A DNA stretch of 64,000 nucleotides from Ectocarpus siliculosus (taxonomy: Eukaryota; Sar; Phaeophyceae; Ectocarpales; Ectocarpaceae): assembly GCA_000310025.1 (NCBI GenBank), contig FN649749.1, positions 3,643,767 to 3,707,766 on the forward strand, read 5' to 3'. The notes under the pieces are model-generated. The model saw nothing but the letters and a program-made list of their open reading frames with translations, was not told where the DNA came from and ran no database searches. This document shows, piece by piece, positions 12,116-24,127 of this stretch (position 1 is its first letter; each line of letters begins with the position of its first letter). The position numbers and the translations under genes are program-made.

Positions 12116-12257
12116 CACTAGACTGAGCCACACATAGTGTTTCTGATGGCGGTTGAACCCCCACACTCAGTTTGGCCATGAAAGGTAAACTACGCGGGGT
12201 GCAGCAAGCACGTTCTGGACGTTACTTGGGGCACTGGGTAGTCGGCCGTGTTAGGCC

Positions 12258-12350
12258 GAGCGAGAGAGATTGAGAGAGAGTTGGAGAGAGAGTGGGAGAA
12301 GGAAACTTGATTGGAGAGAGACGGTGGTGGTGGTGGAGAGAGAGAGGAAG
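12258..12350 (+). repeat. GA-rich microsatellite with (GGT)n
   Basis: Imperfect GAGA repeats interrupted by a short GGTGGTGGTGG run. Low-complexity DNA inside the A-specific segment. Confidence 0.8.
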
Positions 12351-12654
12351 TGAGCTGCACGCACGCAAGCCTCATCACATCCGCCACGCCAAAAGGGTCC
12401 CCGTGACTGCACCGGTGGTACCCCACAACACACGAAATTACCAACACGTGTCCCCCTGGGATCCTCACGACCAGACACTGCTGCGAGTATATCTAACAGG
12501 CCATGCGACGTTGGTCATTGATGCACCTCCGAAGCCGATCGCGCGATGTGTACTCCGCGGGCTGCTCCTCTCTCTCGGGAAGTACCGGCCGCCGTAGCCC
12601 GGGCGAGAAAGGAATTGTGGGGTTATCCACTGGTGGTGAAGAGGGATCCTTCGT

Positions 12655-14465
12655 CGGCTCGTCCGTACATGGTGTTACACAGTTGAAAGGCGTCGAGATG
12701 TATGGCCGACAGAGGCTGCGAGGAAAAAAAATGGACTGACATCGTTGCACTGACATCGTGGCACTGCCCGACGTTCTCGCGGCCGTGGTGGAAGGATTGC
12801 TGCCCGATCTCACTGATCTCATGTGGAGGGAAAATGATGCCAAGGCGAAACTGGTGAGCGATACTACACCAGGGCCGTTTGTCGCCGCAACCACGGTCAG
12901 GCATCTGGTGGTCCCATTAATCAGTTCAACGATACCATTTTACCAGCGCAAGTCCTCAACTCGTCTATCGCGCCGCGTTTCTCCTTCAACACATCAACTG
13001 TCAACAAATTGGCAGCCCACTCACACAACTATTTCACACTGTCGCCATTCCACACCAGAACCGATTCAAGACGAAGAACTGCGCCAAGAACATCGGTAAG
13101 GGAGATGCCATTTGTAGCTCATCTTCTACAGTGCACGTAACCTGGGCCTTGCGTTGGCCTCTGCCCCGGTAGTTGACGTCTTGAAATCGTGCGGCTAATG
13201 CTGGTGGTGTGAATTCGTCGATAGGCGCATGTGGGCGACCCCCAACGATCAACGTGACGAACTTGGTCTGCTTTACCACACATTGGAAGACACTACAAGC
13301 ACCTACCGCTCACGGCGGAACCACTGTCATCTCGGCTTGGTTCATACACCTCAGCACGCACACGTTCACCTTCTCGAACAGGAGGTCGCCCAACGACTCC
13401 GCGATCGGTATGTTGTCTATAGATTGTTTCCCATGTCACGACCCTACCCCACGTGTGTGTCTAGCGGCACAAACCTGCCATTGTATGCCACACACCCAGA
13501 TGGAGGCTCAGCCGCTGAGGTTGGCCGAATGCGTTGCCCTTTACACGATCACTCTCCATTGACTGGTTTGGCGTCGTTTGGGGTATATACAATCATTCGC
13601 TCCTGTCGCCTCCCCCTGATGGCTGTCCTGATGATATGCTTGACGGCTCCCTGATACAACTACTCAACATCTTCCCTCTACACCTTCCCAGCATAACATA
13701 CGGATAGATGCACAAGACGGCTACCAAGCTGTCTTGTTGACCCTGTTACCCACGGGGGAGATATCACTGTGTGCTGCTCGGAATATCGTAGAAAAACAGA
13801 ACTTTCGCTGACGCTATGGATTCATTGCTAGTCTACCTTGGACTCTTTTCTTCGATGTAGATGGAGTCGTTGGGTTCACTGATGATATAAAAGCAAATAA
13901 TATATCCGCAGCCTTAGTCAGGTTGCGCTGCTGACTCCTTCCTTCCACGTCTCTCTCTGCTCCTCTCTGCTCCTCTCTGTCGAGCACAAACTCGATGAGG
14001 CCTTGTCCTTCTGCTTCTCTGTACGCTCCCAAACCCGAGCACACCACCATCGACTGTTGCTGCAATACTCTCACGTGGTCGAACGATCCCATGCCATAGG
14101 CCGGATGCACCTCGAAGCGAGTGACGTAAGTTATAGACAACGTATCAAGTAGTGGCTGTGGCGGCTAGCCTCTACGGAGGCAGAATCAACAGCGAATACG
14201 GTTCTGTCCCTCTCCCACTGGTGAACTGGCCCAAAATTCCATGACGTGCCTCTTGGGTGGTTACGGACAACTGGTGCCAATCACGACGTGCCTTCAGTTC
14301 TTGATGAAGCGTTCACCGCGAGGTCCCCTCTCAGCGTAGCCGTGTTTATCGTGAAAGCGTTATGCCGACCCTGCGATTCATGCCCAGCAAACTACCCAAC
14401 GAAAGCATTCCCTGTTCCTGAACCCCGCCTTTTTTCGATTTTCTTCCACTGATGTGGTCAGAAAC
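12655..14465 (+). repeat. Duplicated 5' flank of LRR copy A, proximal part
   Basis: Collinear with 35690-37240 upstream of copy B. It begins at TATGGCCGACAGAG and ends at the signal-peptide exon. Minus-strand frames exist in both copies (MVKQTKFV here, MVKQTEFV in B), but aligned codons differ at many non-synonymous sites, so I do not call a gene. It probably contains the promoter and 5' untranslated region of the LRR gene, but no specific element is recognisable. Confidence 0.6.
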
Positions 14466-17400
14466 ATGCTCTGTTTCAACCCTTACTCGTGGTACAAGCT
14501 CGTGCTGGTGACGACCGTGCTCGTCCTTCACGGCGCGAACGGTGAGTGAATGCACTTTGGCGGGGTCTTCCACATCACATGAACCCCAGACATCCACTCC
14601 GCTCCACGTTGTATGCGGAGGTGCGCGAGTGACAAGGTCACGCCGTTGCCAAGAGATGATGTGTCACGAGCAGAGCTATCTGGATGAGATTGCCCCTACA
14701 TCATTAGTGGCATAGACTATCCCGCCAGCGATATTTTCCCAAAGAGCAGATACGTTTGGCCAAGGCACCTTATGGTCCGCTCTCGACTGCGAACAGTCTC
14801 TACCCGATATCATGTGCTGCAGTAGGAATAGACTTTGCCAACACAAACAGTTGTTGCACTATCGTAGTAGATGCAGTAGATGATGGCGAGGCTTGCTTTT
14901 GCATCTCGTGGGATATTCGTCCAAGTAACCACATGCGACAACGTCAAAACCACAGCTCATACCCTCCTCCTGGCTGGTTGTGACTGCCTCCTTCGTAACC
15001 ACACGAATGAATATTTTCAGGCTTGAACCGATGCCTGGATCCCGAAGACTCTGTCAACTACAAATGTTCCCCGGGCGAAACCTCGCTGTGAGTGATGCTG
15101 CTTGTAGCCTTCATTTCACGAACACTGACACAAGACAGGTTACTGTATGCTTTGTCCGTGTGCGTCTGTGCCCGATGCGTTTTAATTTGGCGGGCTGACC
15201 CTTAACCACCCAACAGTAGTCTGACTATGTACGCGGTCCTCTTCGTTGAATAACGCTTTCTGATCGTCGGACTGGGGGGTGGAATGTCGTCCAGACGAAT
15301 CAAACGGGTGTCATTCTCATCGATGTATTGAAATATTCTTAACCGCGTGTTCTCCAACTCAGTTCCTGGTAGTTATTCTGCTGGACTGTTCGTCTTGAAT
15401 AGTCAAGATGGCTCGGATGGTTTTTCTGTGCCGATTGAAACCCTGCCAGAGTTTCTTCTATGTATACATACGTAGCCTCCGCGAGAGTAGACTGTCGGTA
15501 GGTGCAACGCGTGAGGAATATGATCCTGGAAAGGTGACTGATATCTACGCTGACAAACGTCTCGTGAGGAAGCTAATTAGTTGCGTTTCATTAGCGGTAT
15601 ATGCTACGCTGCTCTTCATCCATTATCAGGAGTATTGGGACTGGGACGGGATGTGGATACCTGGCGGATGCTGATCTGCCCGATCTGCAAGCGTGCTTCA
15701 ACACCGCTGGACGAACAGGCATCGCCAGCATGTAAGGGAGAGAGTGAGCCATTTGCTGTTCACTTGAACTCTCCAAACTTAGGGTAGGGTGGTTGACACC
15801 GTCGCCAACCATGGGGTTGGCGTTGCCGGGTATATTTTCGTAGGCCTCTCTTGCCGAGGGGCAGCGATGGGAAGACATGTCCTCTGGTTCCGTTTCCGTC
15901 CTAAACGCAACTCGGTCGAAGGTTTGATCAAGAGCTATGTAGTACATATATCTGTAGCTGCCGTCTGGTTCGGGCGTGGCGTAGTGTACGGAACACTCAT
16001 TTTCCACCACACGGTGAGGTTCATGTTTTGGGGCAAGTCTCTTCGCGGTTGCAAATATTTTCCGTGCTGGTTTTGATTTTCGTTCAGTTCGAGTATACGT
16101 GAAGGTAAATGCCAACCTTTTCGTGCCATTCTCCACGACCCTGGGAAAAACGTTGCTGATAGCAATATCGGCTGTCATGTTCCAGCCACGTTGTATCCTG
16201 TTGAAGGCGGTGATGAACAGACATTCCTTTAACCTGGTAACCACGTCAAACCCCAGCGAAGCTGTGCGTTGGGTCTCTCGGCGGGCAGACAGCTGGAGAG
16301 CGGGAAGCTCTACAGCACGCAACCCGACATGCATTAAGTCGACTCCATGACGCTGGGTTGCCGATATTCATTCATAACTCCAACATATTCAACACGAAAC
16401 ACCGCCGGTGTTTGCGCATGAGCGTCGCTGGATTGATCACCCCTCTGTACCGTTCTACATTTCCCGAATGACAACAGTGATCTGCGCCTGATGGCTGTGG
16501 TAAAGCTTCCCGTGGGAATGTTCGACAATCTTCCAAACCTGAGCGAACTGTAAGTGATCTGGAGCGTTGTTACGAAATACTACTAGACGATACAGTGCCG
16601 GCCCACCATTCGCTGATTGAGATCCCGGCGCAAACCCAATCAAACGGCGTTACCGCGCGTTGCCCACCAATCCTTGTCAGGTAAGGTCCCTCAGAAATTA
16701 GTGCTGATCACCATTGAAACAGGACTGGCTCGGCTAGGGTAGCGTTACAACTGCGCCTTTTTTCACGAGGAACTTCTGTTTCTCAGTCAAACAACTCCGA
16801 ATCCGGTTGTATCTGTCCCTCACGCTGACATGATGGTGAACCAGTTGGGTTGTTGTCAACGTTGCACGGCGTAACTCAAGGCATCGTTCTTGTCCACCCA
16901 CCGTACAACACTCTAACTCAAACCATTACAAGATGTTGACATGTGTATTGTCCCATGTCTACAGTAGTTGTTTTCCTCGACAATATCTTGGGCTTCAGGT
17001 TGAATCGGCGATGATACCGACGTCTTCTTGTGGGAAGGCTCATAGTCCACGTGTCTATACCGTATGTGATATTATTCGATTTCGTCTACAAAGGGTGCTA
17101 GGCAGCTCGGTGGCTGAGACGTTCCAAGTCGGTTTCTTTGACAACCTCAAGGCCTCGCGACACGTTCTGTAGGTATTGCCGGTACTCCACGCTCGTCAGC
17201 ATAGCTCAACATGCTCCGATGACTAAATAATGGGGACGCGTAGTTGGTGAACTCGGCGTGAGATTTTTATTCTTGAATTTTCCCGAAACTGGGCTCCAAC
17301 ACTATTTGCCAAATGTGTACCGCTTCCATGGAAGTATAGATGGAACTATAGATCTTCCATGGAAGTTGGATCTACTTCCATGGACGCTGGTACCACTTCC

Positions 17401-20400
17401 ATGGAATCTTTTTCGCGTTTCGTACTTCCATGGAAACACAAAACGACACTTCCATGGAAGATATATTCACTTCTATGGAACTAAGGATATGAAATGTGGT
17501 GTGCCACTTCCATGGAGGAGGTGACTTCCTCGGAAGTCCAATGGACATCCCATGGAAGTGTAACAGCTTCCATGGAACAGCTTCTTTGGAACAGCTTTCA
17601 TGGGACTCAGACCTTAGGCTTCCATGGAACCTATTCAAATCAGGCTTATTTTTCATTTTATTTTATTATATTTTTGTCTTCACTTCGAATCAGCGCTCAC
17701 AGCACTGTAGTGCCGTTTACTCCAACCCGTGGTTACTTAGAAGAGCCCCTCTCTACCCTCCCCTCCTGCGGTACTTTGCCTTGGATTTTTAATGCGAGAA
17801 GAGTTCAGCACTCTCTTCCCTCTGTGTACACGTGAACTAGCGCTATCCACTAGGCCAGGAGCGGAAGCGAGAGAAAAACTCACTTTGCAAGAAAAGCTCG
17901 CTTACGCCGGGATTCGAACCCCTGACCTGACCTCTAGAAGGTTTCGAGAATACCAACTAGACCACCGGGGCGACCGGTACTAGGCTTAGGGCAGCTTCCA
18001 TGGCAGTATCCAGCCTCGGGATCGCTTCCACCCTTCCGAGGACCTCCATAGAAGCTCTCTTCGGGATTCGCGTTAGCGGTAGGGTGTGGGTTAGGGTGAG
18101 GGTTCGGGTAGGAAAGCTGAAACGACCACATGCCTAGACGCTTCCGTGGACATTGCTTTAGGTTAGGTTAGGATTAGGAAGCTTGCAGTACCACATGCCA
18201 AAACGCTTCCGTCGAAAGTGCTTTCATGGGAGTTTCGTTGCTTCCACGGAACTTGGTTTCTGCGTCTGTCACCCCCTTACACGGAAGTTGCTGCATTGAC
18301 GTTTTCGTGCTTCCATGGAAGTACAGCGGAAACTCTGTCGAGCGACGAGTTTCCATGGAAGTACTACCGTACTCCCATTGAAGCTCGTCGCTCTTCCGTG
18401 GAAGTCCGAAATGCGACTTCCTTGGAAGCAACGAGCGGTTAATATCGGGCGCTTCCATGGAAGCGGATCAATTTCATGGAAGCGGATTAACTTCCGTGGA
18501 AGTAGTTTTACGCTTCCATGGGAGCATCATGGAAGCTGAAACCCGAAACAGACGAACAGATTCCATGGAAGTCAAGTTGACTTCCAGAAACCATCCAACT
18601 TCCATGGAAGTCGAATTCCATGTGAGTGACAGCGATTTCCATGGAGCCACCTCCATGGAAGCAAAGAACCACTTCCATGGAAGCTTATTTCATTTGTCAA
18701 ATGGTGTAGGTTGCCCCAAACTGGGCGGAACATTCGGAAGGGAATAATTCATACATGCAGGCCGATATTTCGTTTTCGCCTCATGCCTTTCAGAAACAAA
18801 GGCATCTAGTGCATGAACTATTTGATGATATTGCGATGTCCAACTCTTTCCGCCGACTACAATTGTATTGTACAAATTTCTCACGTGAATTTTCCACCTC
18901 GCGTCTCTACGGATAACGGCTTGACAGATCATCGCTTATGTAGACGTGGATGCACTGGTAGTACCCTTGGGTTTCGGCGTAGAGAGAGATACGCCACAAA
19001 CGGAAGTAGTATTTCAGGGTGTACGTGCGGTAGGTGATGTTCCCTCACATGCGATGCAGTCAGCAGGTCTCGTGAGTTATGGTCCTGGTTCTACACAACA
19101 CGTCATTACCCTACCACAGAACTTCACCGGCACACACACGCTAATACATGGCAGAACACGCACCTTGGATACCTTGTCGAAACTGGTCTGCTCAATAGGT
19201 TGGTAAGATGAACGCCCATTATCATCGAAAACAACCCTCGTTTGTTTGTCGTGCTCCTCCTCAGACGTATCGAGGATAGCCCGGAGCTGAGTTGGTTTCC
19301 TCCGAACCTCTTCAGGAAGCTCTCCGGTCTTCAGATATTGTGAGAGTAACATTACGAACCTTGCCCTGCTTTGTCCTTGGATGCACTACTGATTCACGTC
19401 ACAACACGTGGTCGATTAATATGAACTTCCTGCGCAATCGCTTGCAAAAGCAGTAGATTGTTGCACGGCTGCTCGACATCTGTCCAATGTGTTGCAGAAT
19501 ACCGCTATCGAACCAAGGTACACAAGGAAAAAAAATTATCCCCGAGAAAAGCACACCGGGCGGTATTCTCAGATGAAAGCATAGCGTCACAGAAGGTGCA
19601 CTATTGATACCACACAAAAACATCCCCGGCGAAACTATGTCTGACGCCGAAAGGGTTATCATCGGGGGTGGCGTTGTCTTATGCTGAGTACGATAGATTA
19701 TGCGTGAAAAACAATCTTTTGTTGGCGACCATATGTTTCAGTACTGCCTCGATTTTTCCACCAGTTGGCACACGACGTACGCGTTCAGGCCTTCTCCGGA
19801 ACAACAGCTAAAGGCTCTTTGTTGTGGTCCTGTTGTTCAGCTTGTCGCTTCGTCGCGTGGGTACTAAGAACACTTCATCTGTTGCGTACATTTTGTGTCT
19901 TGGAAATCGTTTGGCTCGCGGTCTGAAAACGTTGTACATCGTAAGTCAGGCTTCCGGCACAGGTCTCGGGTTGTACAAGCACCGATTGCAATGACAGGGT
20001 TCGGATTGACTTGTGCGGTAGGTGGAGTTACCCATTTATACACAACAGACACCCTTTCGAACGTGGACCTTGGTTGAAACCACAATACTTAACACAAGCT
20101 GCCACAACAGAGATAAAAGCTGTGGGATCAATTCTTGTCGCCCAACTAATGAGTCTTGGTGAAAGCAGTGGAACCGTTCCATTTCAGCTTGACTTGCCTG
20201 TGTTGCTGTGACAACGCTGACAGGTCATTGAGGGGTAACCCGAAACTGGAAGCGCTTCCCGTTGGGGTTTTCTTGGGCAACAGGAAGCTAGTGAAGTTGT
20301 GAGTTTCTCCCGGATGAGATATGATTGTGCCTCCTGCCTTGTGCGGTTGACCTAATGACGGGGACGTACCATACAGGCAAACTCCATACCATCAACGGTT

Positions 20401-23400
20401 CATGGAACACGCACAAATTCTGGACACGGCAAATAGTTGGGTCTTGGGAAAATACTATCTAGCTAGGTATGAGAGTCGGTAAGCCCTGTATGGATACGTC
20501 TCATGTCCCGTCGGTATCGGTATCTGGAAGGCGTCACTGGCTTCCACCCCCTATGTATCTCCTTGCACACGCCAAACGAACCTGGAATGAACCGGAGGTT
20601 CGGTATCCAACAGCAAGTGAGTAATACCAATCAAGGATCGGACATACATTCATTGATTGCATCCTAGGACCTATTTCAACAGCAGCCGCAATACTTCCAA
20701 GTTTTCACACTTCATGAGAGTCCATGGTCGAAGAACTTGGAACCGTCTGGTCCAATTGGAACCAACCGTTCAAATTTTGTTGGCACATCGTTTGGAAATT
20801 CGGAAATGAAGTAGATACTTTCCTCGGCAACAAATCGCATTTCTACGGCATACTGATGAGGAAATTTTGGGATTGGAAGCTCACCGGGGGATGTTTTAAA
20901 CGGCTCGAATGCGTCTTGTTCTCCTTAGCGCAAGCTCGATAATGCACCCTACGGGAGGCAATGCACAATGAACGCTAGATACCCAACTTAATGACATCCT
21001 GAAGGGAACGGCCTGCGCGCTGTTCGCTTGCAGAAATCTGAAGGATTGCGGTCTGACGGCTCTACCCCTCGGAATCTTCAACGGTCTACTCAATCTCGAA
21101 CTATTGTGAGTGGACGGAATATTGGAGCTTCAGAGCTTCGTGTGGAGTAGATTAGACTCCGACTCATGTGGGTGCCATGCAGTAATGCCGGCCCTACAGA
21201 AGGTTGGCGCATTAACGCCGAGAAAATACGTATTGTAGTCCTCAACAATCACGCCAGCTTTCCGTTTTCCACGAAGGTCTCACAACTCACCAACTCTGGT
21301 GGACGATGGGAGCGCCTTTGGATATGGCAATTTAGCTTGGTTGCTTGGGGTGCGAGTCGGCATTTGACAGAAGCAAAGGTCGTGGGCACAATAGACTCGA
21401 AAAGCGTGCCAAGAAATCATACAAATGCTACTGCAGGTTAGTTCATACATATAACAGGGGGATCCATTTCGGTAGTCGACCTCTTGTATTCTTTGTGGGG
21501 CGGTTTTCCAACACCACCGCCGTCGGATGCCGGTGCCCGTGACGAGTCCTAGCGATTGCCAATCGCCTTTGGTCGGCTCAGTGTTTCCATGTTGTATCAT
21601 CGTCCCCATTCACTTTTCCCAAAATTCAGGAACCTGAAGAAAAACTCCCTGACGACCCTTCCTGCCAACATCTTCGGACCGCTGGTATCGCTCCAAGTCC
21701 TGTAAGTGCTCAGCGTATTGAGAAAAGGAACGTAATGCGTGTGAAGGTTGTTGATGCGTAGACGAAGCATGCGACCCAATCGTGCGCTCACATGATATTC
21801 GGGACGTCAATGTTGACGCGTTCCGGGTGGACGCGTTCCGGGTTGTTACCTACATAAAACGCATGCGCGCGGTAATGTAGAAGGAAGGCCAATCCCGATG
21901 CAACACTTTGGATTGGCGTTCGGATCTGTTGCCGTTGCAGGTTCTGGTTCATGTGTGAATTGGGTCCATCGTCTGCACGCGGTTGGTTCTGGATGCGGAT
22001 CCAGCTATTTTTGTATACAATAATATCGGGCAGAGAGTGGAATGGGGTGTACCGTTGTTCTTTTCCGTGACAGAAAACGGCGTAGGCTGGCTTCATTCGC
22101 CAGCTCACGGTATTATCTGCATGACGGCCGTATCCATACGTCGCGTGAGGTCGCATGGACGCCTTAAGCGATGACTCCGGCCAATCAGCGTGGGGTGAGC
22201 CCTCGGGGTCCAAACTCGAGTCAACCGTTTCGAAATATGACGGAACATATGTGTGTGTACACTTTTCCGTCACTTCGATCCCGCGTTACCCGGCTGCCAC
22301 CCACCGATTTCTGTCGCATGTCCAAGAATAATTTGTCCTCATCTGCATCATCCTCCTCGAGGCACCAATTTTCATGTACCGCCGATCATTCGCACGTTGT
22401 TTGCTGGTAGTTTTTACGTCCTTTGACCCTTTCGGTGTGCCTTTTGCATATGTAGTCTACCCTGTTTGGTTTTGAACTCGATCTACAATAGTTTTTTCCG
22501 TTCTTCCTTTTTCTGTGATAAAAATTCAGATGGCTTCATGGCGATGGGATGGAGGGCTTGCAGTGCCTCCCAGAGAGGTGAGCTAGAAAAAACGGACAAA
22601 CGTCTTTCATTGGTTTCTGGAGAACGGTGGCAAACTACAATGTCGAGACGGGTGCATCGGAAACACGCCACTGGGCTTTTTCATACATAGAGTTCGAACG
22701 TGTGGCGCTTGCGTTCTTTTGAGGTGGAAAGCGTCATTTTCGCTTTGGAAGAGCTTAGCATTATAGGCGCGTTCAGGAAGAGCAAACTTGGGGTAGGCAG
22801 CCAAAACTGCTTGTTTGTTGAGAATGACGCGACGCCATTCCTGTGCCCCGACGCTCCTCAGAGAAAATGTCACTAGAAATCTCTTCTGCGTCACTCGCTC
22901 GTTTCGTGGTGAACTTAATGAAACGGGTCGGGTTGACCTATGGAGTTGAAGATAAAATGACGGTGCCCTCCTAGTCTATCCGAAAGTCGTGAGGGCAGCA
23001 ACACTAGAGAAGCAACCGAGGGAAGTTAATAACTGCTAGGGTCGGTGTCCCAGAAGACGACGTTACGTGCGCGTCCATGCAATCCTTTTCCGGCATCATG
23101 GTCGTCACTCATTCTTGCGAATGAATGTACCTGGTTACATTTTGGCACAACGTGATTATCCACTGTTTTGCTGAACAGCTTGCTTGTTTGATGCCCTCCT
23201 CGAGTGAATCAATGCATCAGCTTGTTTCCGTTCTGGCACAATGCTCTCATACCCGATCTCTCTGTGTGGTGCCTGCTGCATGTTTTCGCTATGCCTTAAC
23301 CGCTTCCTGGCCGATCGCCTACAGCACTGCAAGGCGCACCAGGCTCGAGAATGATTCAGCCATGACCGGTACCTGTGGTGAGTGCAATACGCTGGTTCTT

Positions 23401-24127
23401 GCCATATGAATACATCACTCGTTGTTGCTCGCATCGTGACGTTGAGGGGAAGGTTCAAACTACAGGCTTCATTGGTTTCAATTTCTCAGTAGAATGGAGA
23501 TGTCGATGTTTACTATCCTCGGAGGTACAGTAGTCTAGTTGTTGCAGACCTTGTTGTTTGCTGCAGTTTTTAACAGGTGCTGTTGTCCCTTGTTTTTCGT
23601 GAACGCTCTCAACGGCTACATATGACCCCCCCACATTCCTGCTTACCAACGTGTGATCGATTCTCGGCGACAGGCTGCGACGCTGTGTCGTCGTGTCCAG
23701 AGGGAACGACATGTTCTCCTGGAGAGGCAGGCTACACTTGCGGTAAGCGAATTTTTGTTCATCATCGCAGAAAACCAACCTGTGGCGCTCATGTAGGGCG
23801 GGATTCGCAACCTAGTGCGAACACTGAATGCTTCGGCTTCCACGCATCTTTGACGCTGCCATTGGTGGCGAAATACATACATGCCATCACATTACCCTAA
23901 ACCGCGATATCAGCAAATCAACACAGAAAAATATTGAAGCGACTGCCACCCCCACTCGCGCTGGTGGTGCATTTGGTGAGCGTAATGCTAGACGGAAGCC
24001 ATGATGTACGAGGCACAAATGGCCGTCGACTGTGTTTGGCCATCGCTCTTTCTCGGTAGAACCAACAGTGTTCGATAACAGTCAACGCGACTTCACCCCC
24101 TGTGTTCGTGCAGAGCTACCGTGCTAG
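14466..24127 (+). CDS. Secreted leucine-rich-repeat protein, copy A (13 exons, apparently intact)
   Basis: A join of 14466-14541, 15021-15087, 15630-15731, 16478-16549, 17094-17168, 19265-19339, 20224-20298, 21034-21105, 21630-21701, 22530-22577, 23325-23377, 23674-23742 and 24114-24127 keeps phase throughout and gives 289 residues. Exon 1 is a signal peptide (YKLVLVTTVLVLH). Exons 2-3 form a Cys-containing cap (NRCLDPEDSVNYKC, CGYLADADLPDLQACF). Exons 4-9 are six LRRs of 24-25 residues, one per exon, split after two bases of the final Leu codon (for example GLTALPLGIFNGLLNLELL). Exon 10 is a short terminal repeat (GLQCLPE). Exons 11-12 are Cys-rich (CDAVSSCPEGTTCSPG). Introns are about 0.3-2.1 kb and GT-AG. 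The product is probably extracellular, with a binding role suggested by the LRRs, ligand unknown. Exon 13 stops at TAG after LPC, where copy C reads on for 40 codons. Extra symmetric exons could be missed. Confidence 0.78.
17640..17972 (-). mobile_element. tRNA-derived SINE
   Basis: On the minus strand an A box (TGGTCTAGTTGG, 17964-17953) is followed at normal distance by a perfect B box (GGTTCGAATCC, 17920-17910). The anticodon stem is poor and the acceptor ends do not pair, so it is not a working tRNA. A second A-box-like stretch (TGGCCTAGTGGATAGCG, 17857-17841) follows. The body then runs to an A/T-rich tail near 17680-17650. A pol III-transcribed retroposon is the best reading. It sits inside the palindrome array. 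Confidence 0.65.
18073..18180 (+). repeat. Interstitial telomere-like runs
   Basis: GTGGGTTAGGGTGAGGGTT at about 18086-18104 and TTTAGGTTAGGTTAGGATTA at about 18160-18179 resemble degenerate TTTAGGG/TTAGGG repeats. They are short, imperfect and inside the palindrome array. Confidence 0.45.

Larger units (their letters stand above)
17323..18684. repeat. Array of 12-bp palindromes CTTCCATGGAAG in an LRR intron
   Basis: About 20 sites keep the CCATGG core, mostly inside CTTCCATGGAAG, and at least 12 more are degenerate (CTTCCGTGGAAG, CTTCTATGGAA, TTCCATGTGAG). Spacing is irregular, 10 to 60 bp, with unique sequence between them. The array fills the intron between LRR2 and LRR3 of copy A. The paralogous intron of copy B (40217-40876) has none. 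A SINE (17640-17972) and telomere-like runs lie inside. Imperfect direct repeats border the array: TTTGCCAAATGTGTA before it and TTTGTCAAATGGTGTA after it. Every unit is self-complementary, so it can form hairpins in DNA or RNA. Confidence 0.9.

Noticed and set aside
13034-13279. Minus-strand gene conserved in both LRR flanks (MVKQTKFV / MVKQTEFV)
   Set aside because: Codon comparison of the two copies shows mostly amino-acid-changing differences and no continuing exon, so conservation reflects DNA duplication.
17904-17972. Functional tRNA gene on the minus strand
   Set aside because: A and B boxes are good, but the acceptor stem does not pair and the anticodon stem has only three pairs, so it is a SINE head.
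17323-18684. CRISPR array
   Set aside because: Units are 12-bp palindromes with irregular spacing in a eukaryotic intron, with no cas genes or leader.
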